NCBI GenBank assembly: GCA_964016885.1
Contig: OZ024742.1
Location: 8,798,662-8,862,661, forward strand
Direction: 5' to 3'
DNA from: Eledone cirrhosa
Lineage: Eukaryota; Mollusca; Cephalopoda; Octopoda; Eledonidae
DNA length: 64,000 nucleotides
Below are positions 35,669-45,949 of the stretch, in pieces. Position 1 is the first letter of the stretch. Every line of letters starts with the position of its first letter. The notes under the pieces were generated by a model, which was not told the DNA's origin, did no database searches, and saw only the letters and a list, made by a program, of their open reading frames with translations. A program made the translations under genes and the position numbers.

Positions 35669-36004
35669 TCACTCACCACTTCGTCTCCTGGGGACCAGGC
35701 TGCACAATTTCCATGGGGGTGTTAGAGGGGTTGTTTGATGGGGTGGTGGTCTCTGGCGGGGTGGGGACGGATATGTTTGATGGGGAGGGGTGTAAGATGG
35801 GGGTGGAGGTGTCTGGGGTGGGAGAGTCTGGTGTGGTGTGGGCAAACATTTCAAAAGGACGCGGTTATAGGGTTTGACGCAAGGGTTACCTACGTCGTTA
35901 GGAAATTTTTCTTTTAACTGTTTATGTGTGTCCATGGAGGTCCTAATCGTTTTAAGATTAGGATTCTCCGAAGAATGTGTAAAACATTTCCCTTCGGTCT
36001 CCAC
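35669..36004 (-). CDS. LINE copy B small middle ORF (111 residues)
   Basis: The minus-strand frame begins METEGKCFTH and contains the family core NDVGNPCVKPYNRVLLKCLP. A long Pro-rich second half follows. It ends in a sequence resembling a splice donor (tggtgagtg), shortly before the ORF2 start position. Same place and similar length as in copies A and D, hence a genuine part of the family. No domain recognised. Confidence 0.55.
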   Translation of the reverse strand: METEGKCFTHSSENPNLKTIRTSMDTHKQLKEKFPNDVGNPCVKPYNRVLLKCLPTPHQTLPPQTPPPPSYTPPHQTYPSPPRQRPPPHQTTPLTPPWKLCSLVPRRRSGE

Positions 36005-36265
36005 CGAAGGGTTTTTATATATGGTGTTTGTTACAGTTCTATTGTTAGTATTTATGTAGGTGTAACATTTTTGTTGTGTTGTGTTGCTTTTTACTGGGGT
36101 TATTGTGTGTGTTTACGTTTTGTAGTAGGTGTTTTGTTTTCAGGAGGGGGTGTTTTTGTTTGTGCTGTTTGCGTCGCTTGTGTTGGTGTTTGTGTGTTTG
36201 TTGAATTTTTGTTTGTGTTATGTCTTTTCTCAGACTTAGTTACTACTTGTCAAATATCATTACTT

Positions 36266-36362
36266 GATATAAAGATAATTGTTTCTACTTTTGGCACAAG
36301 GCCAACAATTATCTCAGTGCATTACTGGTACTTTATTTTATCGACCCCGTAAGGATGAAAGG
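36266..36362 (-). repeat. SINE 3' fragment, - orientation
   Basis: Tail and body of the tRNA-derived SINE only (gtttctacttttggcacaag, then tttatcgaccccgtaaggat). The tRNA head is missing where the sequence turns into a GTT array. Confidence 0.75.
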
Positions 36363-36369
36363 AAATATA

Positions 36370-36463
36370 ATGTTGTTGTGATTGATGATATTGATGATGA
36401 TGTTGTTTTTGTTGACGATAGTGATGAGGTTGTTGTTGTTGTTGTTGACGAGAGTGATAAAGA

Positions 36464-36541
<78 letters not shown>

Positions 36542-36560
36542 GGTTGTTGTTGTTGCTTTG
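36370..36560. repeat. GTT/GAT trinucleotide microsatellite
   Basis: The sequence is imperfect GTT and GAT triplets up to about 36470, then an almost pure (GTT)n to 36540. The poly-Val, poly-Leu and poly-Asn frames are artefacts. Confidence 0.95.
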
Positions 36561-36589
36561 TTTCTTTGACTTATGACCAACCACAATTG

Positions 36590-37845
36590 AGCAGATTTAA
36601 CGACAGTAACCAATAGTGACCACCAGTAACCAATAGTGACAAGTAGTAAGCAATAGTGACCAGTAGTAACCAACTGTGACCACCAGTAACCAATATTGAC
36701 CACCAGTAACCAATAGTGACTACCAGTAACCAATAGTGACCACCTGTAACCAATAGTGAACAGTAGTAACCAATAGTGACCACCAGTAACCAACAGTGGC
36801 CAGCAGTAACCAATAGTGACTACCAGTAACCAATAGTGACCTGTAGTAACCAATAGTGACCAGTAGTAACCAACTGTCACCATCAGTAACCAATAGTGAC
36901 CAGTAGTAACCAATAGTGAACAGTAGTAACCAATAGTGAACAGTAGTAACCAACAGTGGCCAGCAGTAACCAATAGTGACCACCAGTAACCAATAGTGAC
37001 CTGTAGTAACCAATAGTGACCAGTAGTAACCAACTGTGACCACCAGTAACAAATAGTGACCAGTAGTAACCAACTGTGACCACCAGTAACAAATAGTGAC
37101 CAGTAGTAACCAACTGTGACCACCAGTAACAAATAGTGACCAGTAGTAACCAACTGTGACCACCAGTAACAAATAGTGACCAGTAGTAACCAACTGTGAC
37201 CACCAGTAACAAATAGTGACCAGTAGTAACCAACTGTGACCACCAGTAACAAATAGTGACCAGTAGTAACCAACTGTGACCACCAGTAACCAATAGTGAG
37301 CACCTGTAACCAATAGTGACTAGTAGTAACCAACTGTGACCACCAGTAACCAATAGTGACCACCAGTAACCAATAGTGACCACCAGTAAACAATAGTGAC
37401 CACCTGTAACCAATAGTGAACAGTAGTAACCAATAGTGACCACCAGTAACCAATAGTGACCACCAGTAACCAATAGTGAACAGTAGTAACCAATAGTGAC
37501 CACCTGTAACCAATAGTGACCACCAGTAACCAATAGTGACCACCAGTAACCAATAGTGAACAGTAGTAACCAATAGTGACCACCAGTAACCAATAGTGAC
37601 CACTAGTAACCAATAGTGAACAGTAGTAAGCAATAGTGACCACCAGTAACCAATAGTGAACAGTAGTAACCAATAGTGACCACCAGTAACCAATAGTGAC
37701 CACCAGTAACCAATAGTGAACAGTAGTAACCAATAGTGAACAGTAGTAACCAACAGTGGCCAGCAGTAACCAATAGTGACCACCAGTAAACAATAGTGAC
37801 CTTTAGTAACCAATAGTGACCAACTGTAACCAATAGTAACTGCTA
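36590..37845. repeat. 20-bp minisatellite (about 63 units)
   Basis: The unit is caccagtaaccaatagtgac, with variants cagtagtaac, cacctgtaac and gaacagtag. A six-fold run of a 40-bp double unit (caccagtaac aaatagtgac + cagtagtaac caactgtgac) lies at 37039-37278. No stop codons occur on the - strand in several frames, so a 505-residue frame exists by chance. Confidence 0.95.
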
Positions 37846-38228
37846 TCACTGACACACACTCTCTCTCTCCATCTCTCTTCTATGACCGCTTTATCACTCC
37901 CTTCTTCATGTCTATCCTTCTCTCTCACTCTCTTTCTCACTGTCTCTTACTCTCTCCCTCTCACTTCTATGACCTCTTTATCCCTCTCTTCTTCCTCTCT
38001 ATCCTTCTCTCTCACTCTCTCTCTCTATCTTTCTCGCCTTCTTTTCTTTACTTCCTCATTTTCTCCAAACTTTTCCATCAGTCTACCTCTCCCTCTTCCC
38101 CACTCTCTTCTTCTCCTTATCTTCTATCTTATTCCCTCTCTCTCTCTCTCTCTTTCTCACTTCCCCCCAATCCAATTTTCTCGCTCTTTCTCTCTATTTT
38201 TTCGTTTTTTCTCCTTCCTCACTCACAG

Positions 38229-38311
<83 letters not shown>

Positions 38312-38461
38312 CCTTCCTCACTCACAGCTTCTATCACTCGTCCTCTCTCTCACCTTTCCCACATACAGCTTCTCTCTCTCAACCTTCTTTTGCCTCTCCC
38401 TCCCTATCTTTCTATCCACCCATCTATCTATTCATCTATCCACCTATATCTTCTGTCTGGG
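37846..38461 (+). repeat. CT-rich polypyrimidine tract
   Basis: About 600 bp of CT-rich sequence with a pure (CT)n at 38232-38305. It ends in ctatctatc-type repeats (38405-38450) that lead into LINE copy C. The Ser/Leu-rich open frames are artefacts. Confidence 0.92.
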
Positions 38462-38554
38462 ATGGACACGTGTTAAACTTGCTCGGTAATTTTTGTTTAA
38501 ATTTCCATAGAAATTCGTCATTGCGAACTTTTAATTTTATACCAATTTGTAGAG

Positions 38555-38613
38555 GGACTGACAGGTCAAATTTTGATCTGGTCAGTCCTCCAAAATATCG
38601 TGCCCCTCAGGGC
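38555..38613 (+). promoter_or_regulatory. Copy C 5'-UTR hairpin pair
   Basis: A long hairpin pairs GGACTGAC (38555-38562) with GTCAGTCC (38581-38588) and extends inward through AGGTCAA/TTGATCT. A short hairpin GCCC-CTCA-GGGC lies at 38602-38613. Copy D has the same arrangement with different sequence at 43858-43914. Function unknown. Confidence 0.6.
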
Positions 38614-38658
38614 AAAAACATCCAAAATATTTTTGCAAAACAGTACATTTAAAAAAAA

Positions 38659-39619
38659 ATGGCCGAAGCACCTACTTCTTTGCCAAAACAAGAAGATGGG
38701 AAGAGAAAACCATGCCTACTTGACCAGCAGGTAGTAGCAGACATGGACAAAGAAAGGCCAACATCATCGCCTCAACATCTAGCTGCTTGTAAGCAACTGA
38801 ACACGCCTGACGTCACAAACGTCACATGTATCCCACACACAGAAAAATATATATGTAGTAAACACTTCCTTTCGTAAAGAAATGGAAATTCACAAAACAA
38901 AAAATGAAAATAACAGCCCACAACAGACACCAAAAAATACAGAAAATGAAAAAATTGAAAACACATCCAACAATACCAATCACAAAAGAAAACAATGTCA
39001 ACACAAACACCAAAGAAAATACAAACAACAGTGATAACAACAACAGCAACATTTCTTTTGCTGATACCGTAAAAAAAACGGAAATATTTCAACTTTTGGA
39101 TTTAACCAACGCGAAACAAAAGTTGGAAGATGCTAAACAATATGTGACTTTTGGACCCAATGGGTCATTTAGCATAAATTCACCACAAGAACTAAGGAGA
39201 GAAAATGCCCTGAACACAGTGGTTTTCAGAACAATCTCAAATGCATCAAAAAAACCAGCTCAACTATCTCAGAGTGAGATTGAGCTAGTATTAAGGAACC
39301 ACATGGATAACATTTTATTTATTCAGAAAGCCAAACTTTTCGGAAGCATCTCGGTGCTAATAAAAAACAACATAACAGCACAAAAATATTCCATCGCGCC
39401 CATTGTGTCCACCCATTTTACATTTTTCCCTACATACATGGGAAAAAGAACGCAAAAAATAAAAATTACATGCATAAGACCCAAAGTAGATATTTGGTGG
39501 ATACTTTATGGCCTAATTGACTTTGAACAAGACATTTTGATCTTAGTAGGAAAATCCTCCAGAGATATATTTAGTGGGACTAGCGTCGAAATTCTGGTGC
39601 AGATGAGCCCAGAACACTG
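38659..39619 (+). pseudogene. LINE copy C ORF1, frameshifted and lacking the zinc knuckle
   Basis: ATG at 38659 gives MAEAPTSLPKQEDGKRKPCL and 72 residues before a stop at 38875. The continuation reads from 38904 in another frame: ENTNNSDNNNSNISFADTVK, FGPNGSFSINSP, VFRTISNASKKPAQLSQSEI and FFPTYMGKRTQKIKI. It ends at VQMSPEH, where the middle ORF begins almost at once. Copy D has about 620 bp between these points, encoding the CCHC-type knuckle and basic tail. That part is deleted here, with a short aaca-type overlap at the junction. Confidence 0.8.
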
Positions 39620-39960
39620 ATGGAGACCATCAGAAACAACCCTTTGGTCAAAACCGAAGGGAAAACTTTGGATAACTCCAACAAAAAGAAAAAAATGAAC
39701 CTAAAACTGATCAGGGTCCCTATAGTAACTTATAGATCCCTAAAAGAAGCATTTGTAGAGGACGTGGGGAATTCCTGCGTGAAACCAATCAACTGCGTCC
39801 TCTACAAAGGCCTCCCAACAAGTCATCCCCACCCCACCAGACACCCCTTCCAAACCAAACACCTCCGTCCCCACCCCGCCATGAACCACCACCCCACCCA
39901 ACAACCCATCCCACACCCTCATGGAAATTGTGCAGCCCGATACCCGGGACGCAGAGAGGT
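39620..39960 (+). CDS. LINE copy C small middle ORF
   Basis: The frame begins METIRNNPLVKTEGK, close to copy D (METITNDPSVETEGK). It contains VEDVGNSCVKPINCVLYKGL and then shifts relative to the other copies near the Pro-rich part. As a result the frame runs on into the ORF2 N-terminus (TTNMTMLRVGCLNARGLG) and stops at 40081. A consensus AG/GTAAGTG lies at 39957-39964. No domain recognised. Confidence 0.55.
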
Positions 39961-39985
39961 AAGTGCCTTTTTCTACACCACCAAC

Positions 39986-42900
39986 ATGACAATGCTAAGA
40001 GTAGGCTGTTTAAATGCGCGTGGCCTGGGCTCAACTTGGAAGCAAGCAATGCTTCTAAATGATCTCGGTCACAACGTATAGATGTGATGGTTATTTGCGA
40101 GACCCGGATCAGCAGCGTGCGACAGCTGGCCCCCACCTTTGATGACTTTGAGATGCACGCATCTCTCTGTCAGCCCGGAGGTGGGGGCAGGGTTGTCGTT
40201 CTGCTGCAAAAACATCTGGGTCTCGCAACACAGATGGTACATTTGGACCCGGAGGGTCGACTAGTGGTTCTGGACCTTGGAGGTGGTGAAGGCGGAGCGT
40301 TTAGGTTGGTAGCCGCCTACGGCCCTTTCGGGTCAATGCGGCCGGACTTCTTCCATCGTCTGGAGACTTTTCTAGAGATGTCCCGCTCCTTGCTATTAGT
40401 GGGGGACTGGAATGGTATCCTAGATGCACGCTGGGACTACGTAGGGGCCTGTCCCGATAGAGAGGGGGTGTAATAGCCTCAAAGGGTTAATCGGTCGATT
40501 TGACCTGGCCGATAGATATCGACTAGATTTTAAGACTGCGACAACCAGGACTTGGGCAAACCGCAGCGGATCATCTAGGTCGTACCTAGATAGGTTCTTA
40601 GTTAGAAATAAGGATAAGGACTTTGTAAGTCGTCCAAAAATGCTCATGGTTGGCTATTCAAACCACAAGTTAATGACCTGCATGGTCAACCTTGATAGAA
40701 CGCATAGACAGGGACCGGTTACTGGAAGCTCAACTTGTCCTTTCCGGCAAGTAAGGCTTACAGGGACCGCATTAGCACTTTAGTTAAGGAGCGGTTGACG
40801 GGCGCCATCGTCAACAGCAGGTGGTGGGGATCTCTCAAAAGAGAGATTAGAGTAGTCTCTATAGAATTTAGTAAGGAGTTAGCCTCCAATAGAAATAGGA
40901 AGGAAAGGGAGTTGATAGATAGTGTAGAAGAGGCAATTAGAAGCGGCGACGTGGCCAGAGTGCTAGCGTCGAGAACGGCCCTGGGCCAGTTCTTCGACGC
41001 GAAACACGAAGGTTGCATCGTCCGAAGCAAAATACGTGCTCTGGGAAACGAGGGGACCAAAGCTGTTAGCTGGGCCCGCGTGACAGAAGCCAAAATAGGG
41101 AGTAGATCCACAATCCGGTCTTTACGGGACCAGGACGAACGGGTGATCCTTGAACCTAAGCAGATGTGCGAGGCTTCTCAAAAGCACTTTGCCAGATTGT
41201 TCGGAAGGGGCGAGGGGCCGGTTGGGGATGTGGACTTCGGTCCATACCTCGACGGCCTGCCGCGTCTCTCGGACAGGCAGGCGAAGTCCTGCGAGGAGCC
41301 GATTTCTGCCGCTGAGATAGAGGACGTGCTGAGCCAATGCGGCAAACGCAAATCTCCGGGTCTCGATGGTCTTCCATACGAACTATATCTAGCTATGCCG
41401 GACTTGTTCCCCGATCTCCTCGAGGCGGTCTACTGCAACTGGCGACAGAACGGGAGAATTCCCTGTGCTGTGACCAAGGGCGTAGTCATGATAGTGAGGA
41501 AGGACGAGAACAAGGGGGACGATATAAATAATTTCAGGCCCATAACTCTGCTAAATACAGAGTTACAGATTTTGGCCAAGGTGCTAGCAAAGAGGTTGGC
41601 GCTTGTCGTAGGCAACCTGGTGGGAGATGCGCAGACATGCGCTATCCCGTCCAGGTCCATCCACGACAACATCCACCTCATGCGATACATCATAGAGAGG
41701 GTTGGGAACGAACCCGGCTTTGGTGGGGCCCTGATCAACTTGGATCAATCTAAGGCGTTCGATAGGGTCGACTATGGTTACCTGGATGCGGTGCTAGTGG
41801 CGGCAGGCTTCGGACCCGTTTTCAGGGGCTGGATGAATGCCATGCACAGCAGCCGCATCTGCTCTAGGGTCAAGGTGAACGGCTACCTCTTGGAGCCGTT
41901 CGAAATCGCGCGGTCCATCCGACAAGGGTGCCCTCTCTCCTCCCTTCTGTATGTAATGACTCTAGAGCCACTGCTGCGGAAGTTGGAGTTGTTGCAGGGA
42001 ATCCCGTTGGAACGGGGATTGCGGAAAGCGGTGTCGGCTTACGCCGACGACGTAACAGTAATGATGTAGACGGCCTCGGAAATCGGGGCGATCGGCACCT
42101 TACTGGAGGAGTACGAAAGTTTTACAGGGGCTAAGCTGAACCGGGACAAGTCGATCGGTCTGCAACTCGGCACGTGGAGGGGCAGATCGATGCCCTCCGA
42201 TGGCGTCGTCGGGCGCTGGACGGAGGGCCCGGTGAAGTTGCTCGGGGTCTGGTTCAGACCAGACCTCCAGGTGGAGAAGAACTGGGGTGCGATAACGAAC
42301 AGGGTGTTTGCACTGACCAAGAAGTGGGCCGAGTGCAAACTATCCCTGAACGCTTATATAGCGAACACTTATATAGCGTCCGTCATCTACTGCCGCCTGA
42401 CCGTTATGCCTTGCCCAAGGGAAACGCTCGCCAAAATGGAGCGCGCACTCTTCCAATTCCTTTGGAAGAAGCGGGCTCCTATGGTGAGGAGATCCATCTG
42501 CTGTCAACACCCTTCGAAAGGAGGGCTGGGGATGCCGTGGCTAATGATACGTAAACACGTATTAAGGCTACGGCACCTCCAGGTATTCCTCACCGGTCAA
42601 CCGGTGTGGGTCCCGTTTGTGAGGCGAGCCTTTCCCAGACTCGTCTCACTCACCGAGCTGCAATCCTGGGTCAAGCAAAGACCGAGAAAACTGGGTGCCT
42701 GGCACACCGAGTGTGCCCAGGCGCTCACGGCTCTCTGGCAGCCCAACCCGGCTGTCAGTGGAGAATCCACCTCATCATTCTATAGAGGGCTGGTGGTTAG
42801 CAGGTGCGACGACGCCCTCGGAGAAGCCCTAGGCATGGAGAAAACGAACTGGCCAACCTGTTCGGTAGGACATTCAGCCCGGAAACCATGGACAACTTCC

Positions 42901-43413
42901 AGAGGTCCCTGGCCTGGCAGTGCTACAGAAGGGCTCTACCCGTTCGAGAAAGGCTCTACAGACACGGGCGCCCGGGTAGGGACCCCTCGAAAAAGATCTG
43001 TCCCAATGCGTGTGCGACGAGGAAACCGTTGCACACGCATTGGTACACTGCTCGGGCATTGCCGATCTGTGGGGCTATGTCGAACAACTGCTGTCTTGGG
43101 TGGGATCGATCCGGTTGACCACCGAGTCTATTGTAACGATCAAGCCGCCTCCCCTCTTCAAAAACGAAAAAAGGCCGTGTTTCTGTGCGTAATAGCCATG
43201 GCGAAAGAGGTTGTATGGTGGACGCGTCTGAAAGGACTGAGGTCAGACACCTTTTTCTCTGGCCAACAACTGGTCCGTTTCTTCCGATATCATTTCGGAA
43301 GAAGGATCAGGAGGGAGAAAGAGGTGCTGCACCCCAACCGTTTTTATGAAAGATGGGTGAAAGTGGCGAGAATGGCCCGTGTGAATGGGCCTTCAATCTA
43401 CATCAGACTATAG
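39986..43413 (+). pseudogene. LINE copy C ORF2 pseudogene
   Basis: The start MTMLRVGCLNARGLG keeps the first endonuclease motif (Asn in LNARGLG) that copy A lacks. A stop follows at 40079-40081. The endonuclease continues from 40084 (MVICETRIS, LLVGDWN) until an extra G in the run at 40464-40469 shifts the frame. The main RT frame is 40735-42069 and includes NFRPITLLN, DQSKAFDRVDYGYL, IRQGCPLSSLLYVMTL and SAYADDVTVMM. It stops right after YADD because TCG became TAG (42067-42069). The rest resumes at 42190-43413 with another shift near 42840. Nucleotide similarity to copy A is very high, so the damage is recent. Confidence 0.85.
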
Positions 43414-43683
43414 GTGAGGAAGATGAAAAATCAAGGGAGCACCCCGCCTCTGTGCTCCTGAGGAGAAGGGTTGCACACTTTTTTCGGGGGTGTGTGCGAC
43501 CCCCCAAGGCGCCTCCTCCCTATTGAGGATTTTGTTATAAAATTTATTTTGTTATATTTTATTTTATTTTTATACTTTTATATCTTGTTATTGCCTCCTC
43601 CATATTGAGGACGCCTTTGCATGTAAACTCCCCCCTTTGTACTTGTCCCACTTTTGTTGCCCTGGTGGCAAATACAAAGAAAG

Positions 43684-43684
<1 letters not shown>

Positions 43685-43761
<77 letters not shown>

Positions 43762-43762
43762 C
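43685..43762. repeat. TATC microsatellite between LINE copies C and D
   Basis: An almost pure (TATC)n of about 75 bp, joined on the left to the 3' end of copy C and on the right to the 5' UTR of copy D. Confidence 0.97.
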
Positions 43763-43857
43763 TCTATCAGACGTGTGTAATTTCGCGGAGAAGTTTCCGT
43801 TAATTTATGTAAGAAAAAAAAGTGAGTTTTTAGTTAAATGTTATATTATTGTGTAAC

Positions 43858-43914
43858 TTGACCCCCCGCCTGGACCTTCAGGTGGTGGGTCAACTCATTT
43901 TCGACCCTACAGGG
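43858..43914 (+). promoter_or_regulatory. Copy D 5'-UTR hairpin pair
   Basis: TTGACCC (43858-43864) pairs with GGGTCAA (43887-43893), and the stem extends inward through GCCTG/CAGGT. A short hairpin CCC-TACA-GGG follows at 43905-43914. The layout matches copy C despite little sequence identity. Confidence 0.6.
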
Positions 43915-43986
43915 GCGAAATATCCTTTTGAAAACTTTTTTCTGCATCGAATCTTGGAAAAAATATTGTAAAAGTTTGATTACGTT

Positions 43987-45096
43987 ATGAATGTTGCGTC
44001 CAACGATAATGGTGGTGAAGAGGCGGCAAGACTACAAAGCTCGCAGTCAACATCGTCTTCTTCCCCTTCCTTCTCAATAGATACTATAGAGATGGAAAGA
44101 CGAAATGAAAATGCAAAAACAAATTCATATCCAAACAACACAAATGACACCAAAGAGTTCAATGACAACAAAAATAACAGCAACACCAATAATGAAGATA
44201 AAAACAACAATGATAACAACAACAAAGAAAAAAATAAAGACAACACCAATAACACCAGCATCAAAGACAACAACAACACCAAGGAAAATACGAATAATAT
44301 CAACATCGGTGACAACAAGAATAACAACAACAATAACAACAATAATGACAACACCACCAACACGGATAATTCCCAAAGAAACCAAAATCTCCTTTGCACA
44401 GACAGTTAAAAAAAGGAGGACCTGATATATCTCGACATAACAAATGCCGAACAACTTTTAAAGGACTCTAGGAGATATGTCACTTTCGAAAAAAATGGTG
44501 CTTTCAGCATCAGTTCTCCGGTAGAAATTCGCAAGGAAACTGCTCTCAAAACGATAGTTTTTAGGACAGTTTCCAATTCTACCCGAAAACCAGTCCAATT
44601 GTCACAGAAAGAAATTGAACTGGTTTTCAAAAATTCAATGAATGATATTGCATTCATTCAAAGAAGCAAACTTTTTGGGAGTATTTCGGTACTCATGAAG
44701 GATCAATTGACGGCCCAAAATTACTCTGTGTCGCCAATTGTATCCAACCTGTACACGTTTTTCCCTACATACATGGGAAAAAGAACACAAAAGATCAAAA
44801 TCACGTGTGTCACACCAAAGGTGAACATATGGTGGATACTGTGCGGCTTCATCAATTTTGATGAAGACAGAATACTGTCAGTAGGAAAGTCCCCCAGAGA
44901 TGTATTCAATGGGACTAGCATTGAAGTTCTGGTGCAAATGAGCCCAGAGCGAATAGCTATGATCCCACAACGTGTACTCCTGGACGGACTCACCTACATA
45001 AACTTTTCGGTTCAGGGTAGGCGGCCTTCATGTTACCATTGCTTTGGCAGGGGTTACCTGAGGGCTTCCTGTCCTAAATTAATGAATAAAAAATAG
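43987..45096 (+). pseudogene. LINE copy D ORF1, frameshifted, altered zinc knuckle
   Basis: ATG at 43987 gives MNVASNDNGGEEAARLQ, a Ser-rich then long Asn-rich segment (44108-44370). The conserved KISFAQTVKK lies in another frame at 44380-44415, near a run of seven A. The domain then continues: DLIYLDITNAEQLL, FEKNGAFSISSP, VFRTVSNSTRKP and FFPTYMGKRTQKIKI. At the knuckle the sequence is CYHCFGRGYLRASC, so the expected His is Tyr. A stop follows at 45094. The downstream Pro/Thr-rich, SPSEDEGE and RSKRKKRHH tail (45097-45400) is still readable. Not functional as it stands. Confidence 0.82.
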
Positions 45097-45568
45097 GCTC
45101 TTCTGCCGACACCCATCAAAACAACACAACCACCAACACCACCACAACAACAACAACACCAACACACAAAAATAACCACAACAAACACAGTCCCACCCAA
45201 CCCCACTCCACCTAAAACCACTGCAAAATCACATACAGACACAACAGCTCCCCAAGACATACCCCTCCCCAATCACACAGACGATACAACAGATGAGGCT
45301 ATCTCGCCATCACCCAGTGAAGACGAGGGAGAACCTCAACGCTCGAAAAGAAAGAAAAGACATCACAAAAGCAAAAAAACCAGCAAACACTACCACAAAC
45401 ATACAACCACCAACACAACAAACAAAAATATCATAAACAAAACCCCCACCTCCTGAAAACAAAATACCTACAACAAAACGAAAGCACACACAAGAACTAC
45501 AGACAAAAACAAACACAACACAAGAAAATTACACTTACACTTACATAAACACTGAAAACAAAACACTA

Positions 45569-45916
45569 ATGGAGACCATCACGAACGACCCTTCGGTGGA
45601 AACCGAAGGGAAAACTTTCGCCCACTCTATTAAAAATATCAAAAAACTGAACCTAAAACTGATTAGGGGCCCTATACAAACTTATAGGTCCCTAAAAGAA
45701 GCATTTGAGAAGGATGTGGGGAATTCCTGCGTGAAACCACTTAACCGCGTCCTTCTCAAATGTCTCCCCACCCCAGACACCCCCATCCCACCAGACCCCA
45801 CCCCACCAAACATCTCCGTCCCCACACCGCCGGAAACCGCCACCCATCCAGACAACCCCTCCAACACCCCCATGGAAATCGTGCGGCCTGGTCCCCAGGA
45901 GACGAAGGGTGAGTGA
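45569..45916 (+). CDS. LINE copy D small middle ORF (115 residues)
   Basis: An intact frame from METITNDPSVETEGK through KNIKKLNLKLIRGPIQTYRS and the core EKDVGNSCVKPLNRVLLKCL to a Pro-rich end, MEIVRPGPQETKGE. The stop is 33 bp before the ORF2 ATG. The interval starts with ggtgagtg and ends with cttttaacttttcag, which look like intron ends only about 34 nt apart. The best-preserved example of this ORF. No domain recognised. Confidence 0.65.
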   Translation: METITNDPSVETEGKTFAHSIKNIKKLNLKLIRGPIQTYRSLKEAFEKDVGNSCVKPLNRVLLKCLPTPDTPIPPDPTPPNISVPTPPETATHPDNPSNTPMEIVRPGPQETKGE

Positions 45917-45949
45917 TCTCTTTTCCTCTTTTAACTTTTCAGCACCAAC

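Larger units (their letters stand above)
32373..36240 (-). mobile_element. Tx1-like LINE, copy B, 5' truncated
   Basis: It runs leftward from about 36240, inside the ORF1 C-terminal tail, to the AATAAA-bearing 3' end at 32373. Only the last part of ORF1 is left, followed by the small middle ORF, a broken ORF2 and the 3' UTR with both hairpins (32517-32545 and 32557-32579). Upstream, on the + strand side, it meets a SINE 3' fragment. Its ORF2 is closer to copy D than to A or C (shared IHSERQL and VTQTVHLD). Confidence 0.82.
38462..43684 (+). mobile_element. Tx1-like LINE, copy C, with 5' UTR
   Basis: The element starts after ctatctatc-type repeats with a 5' UTR (38462-38658). ORF1, small middle ORF, ORF2 and a 3' UTR with hairpins (43436-43458 and 43470-43500) follow. 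It ends in gcaaatacaaagaaag before a (TATC)n array. From about 39885 onward it is nearly identical to copy A, while its ORF1 and the first part of its middle ORF are closer to copy D. It is therefore a mosaic. Confidence 0.87.

Noticed and set aside
36338..37855. 505-residue minus-strand frame of VTIGYWWSLL-type repeats
   Set aside because: A product of the 20-bp minisatellite and the GTT array; the unit has no stop codon on this strand.
37882..38652. Ser/Leu-rich 256-residue frame
   Set aside because: Low-complexity CT tract; its codons change with the repeat, and it runs into the LINE 5' UTR.
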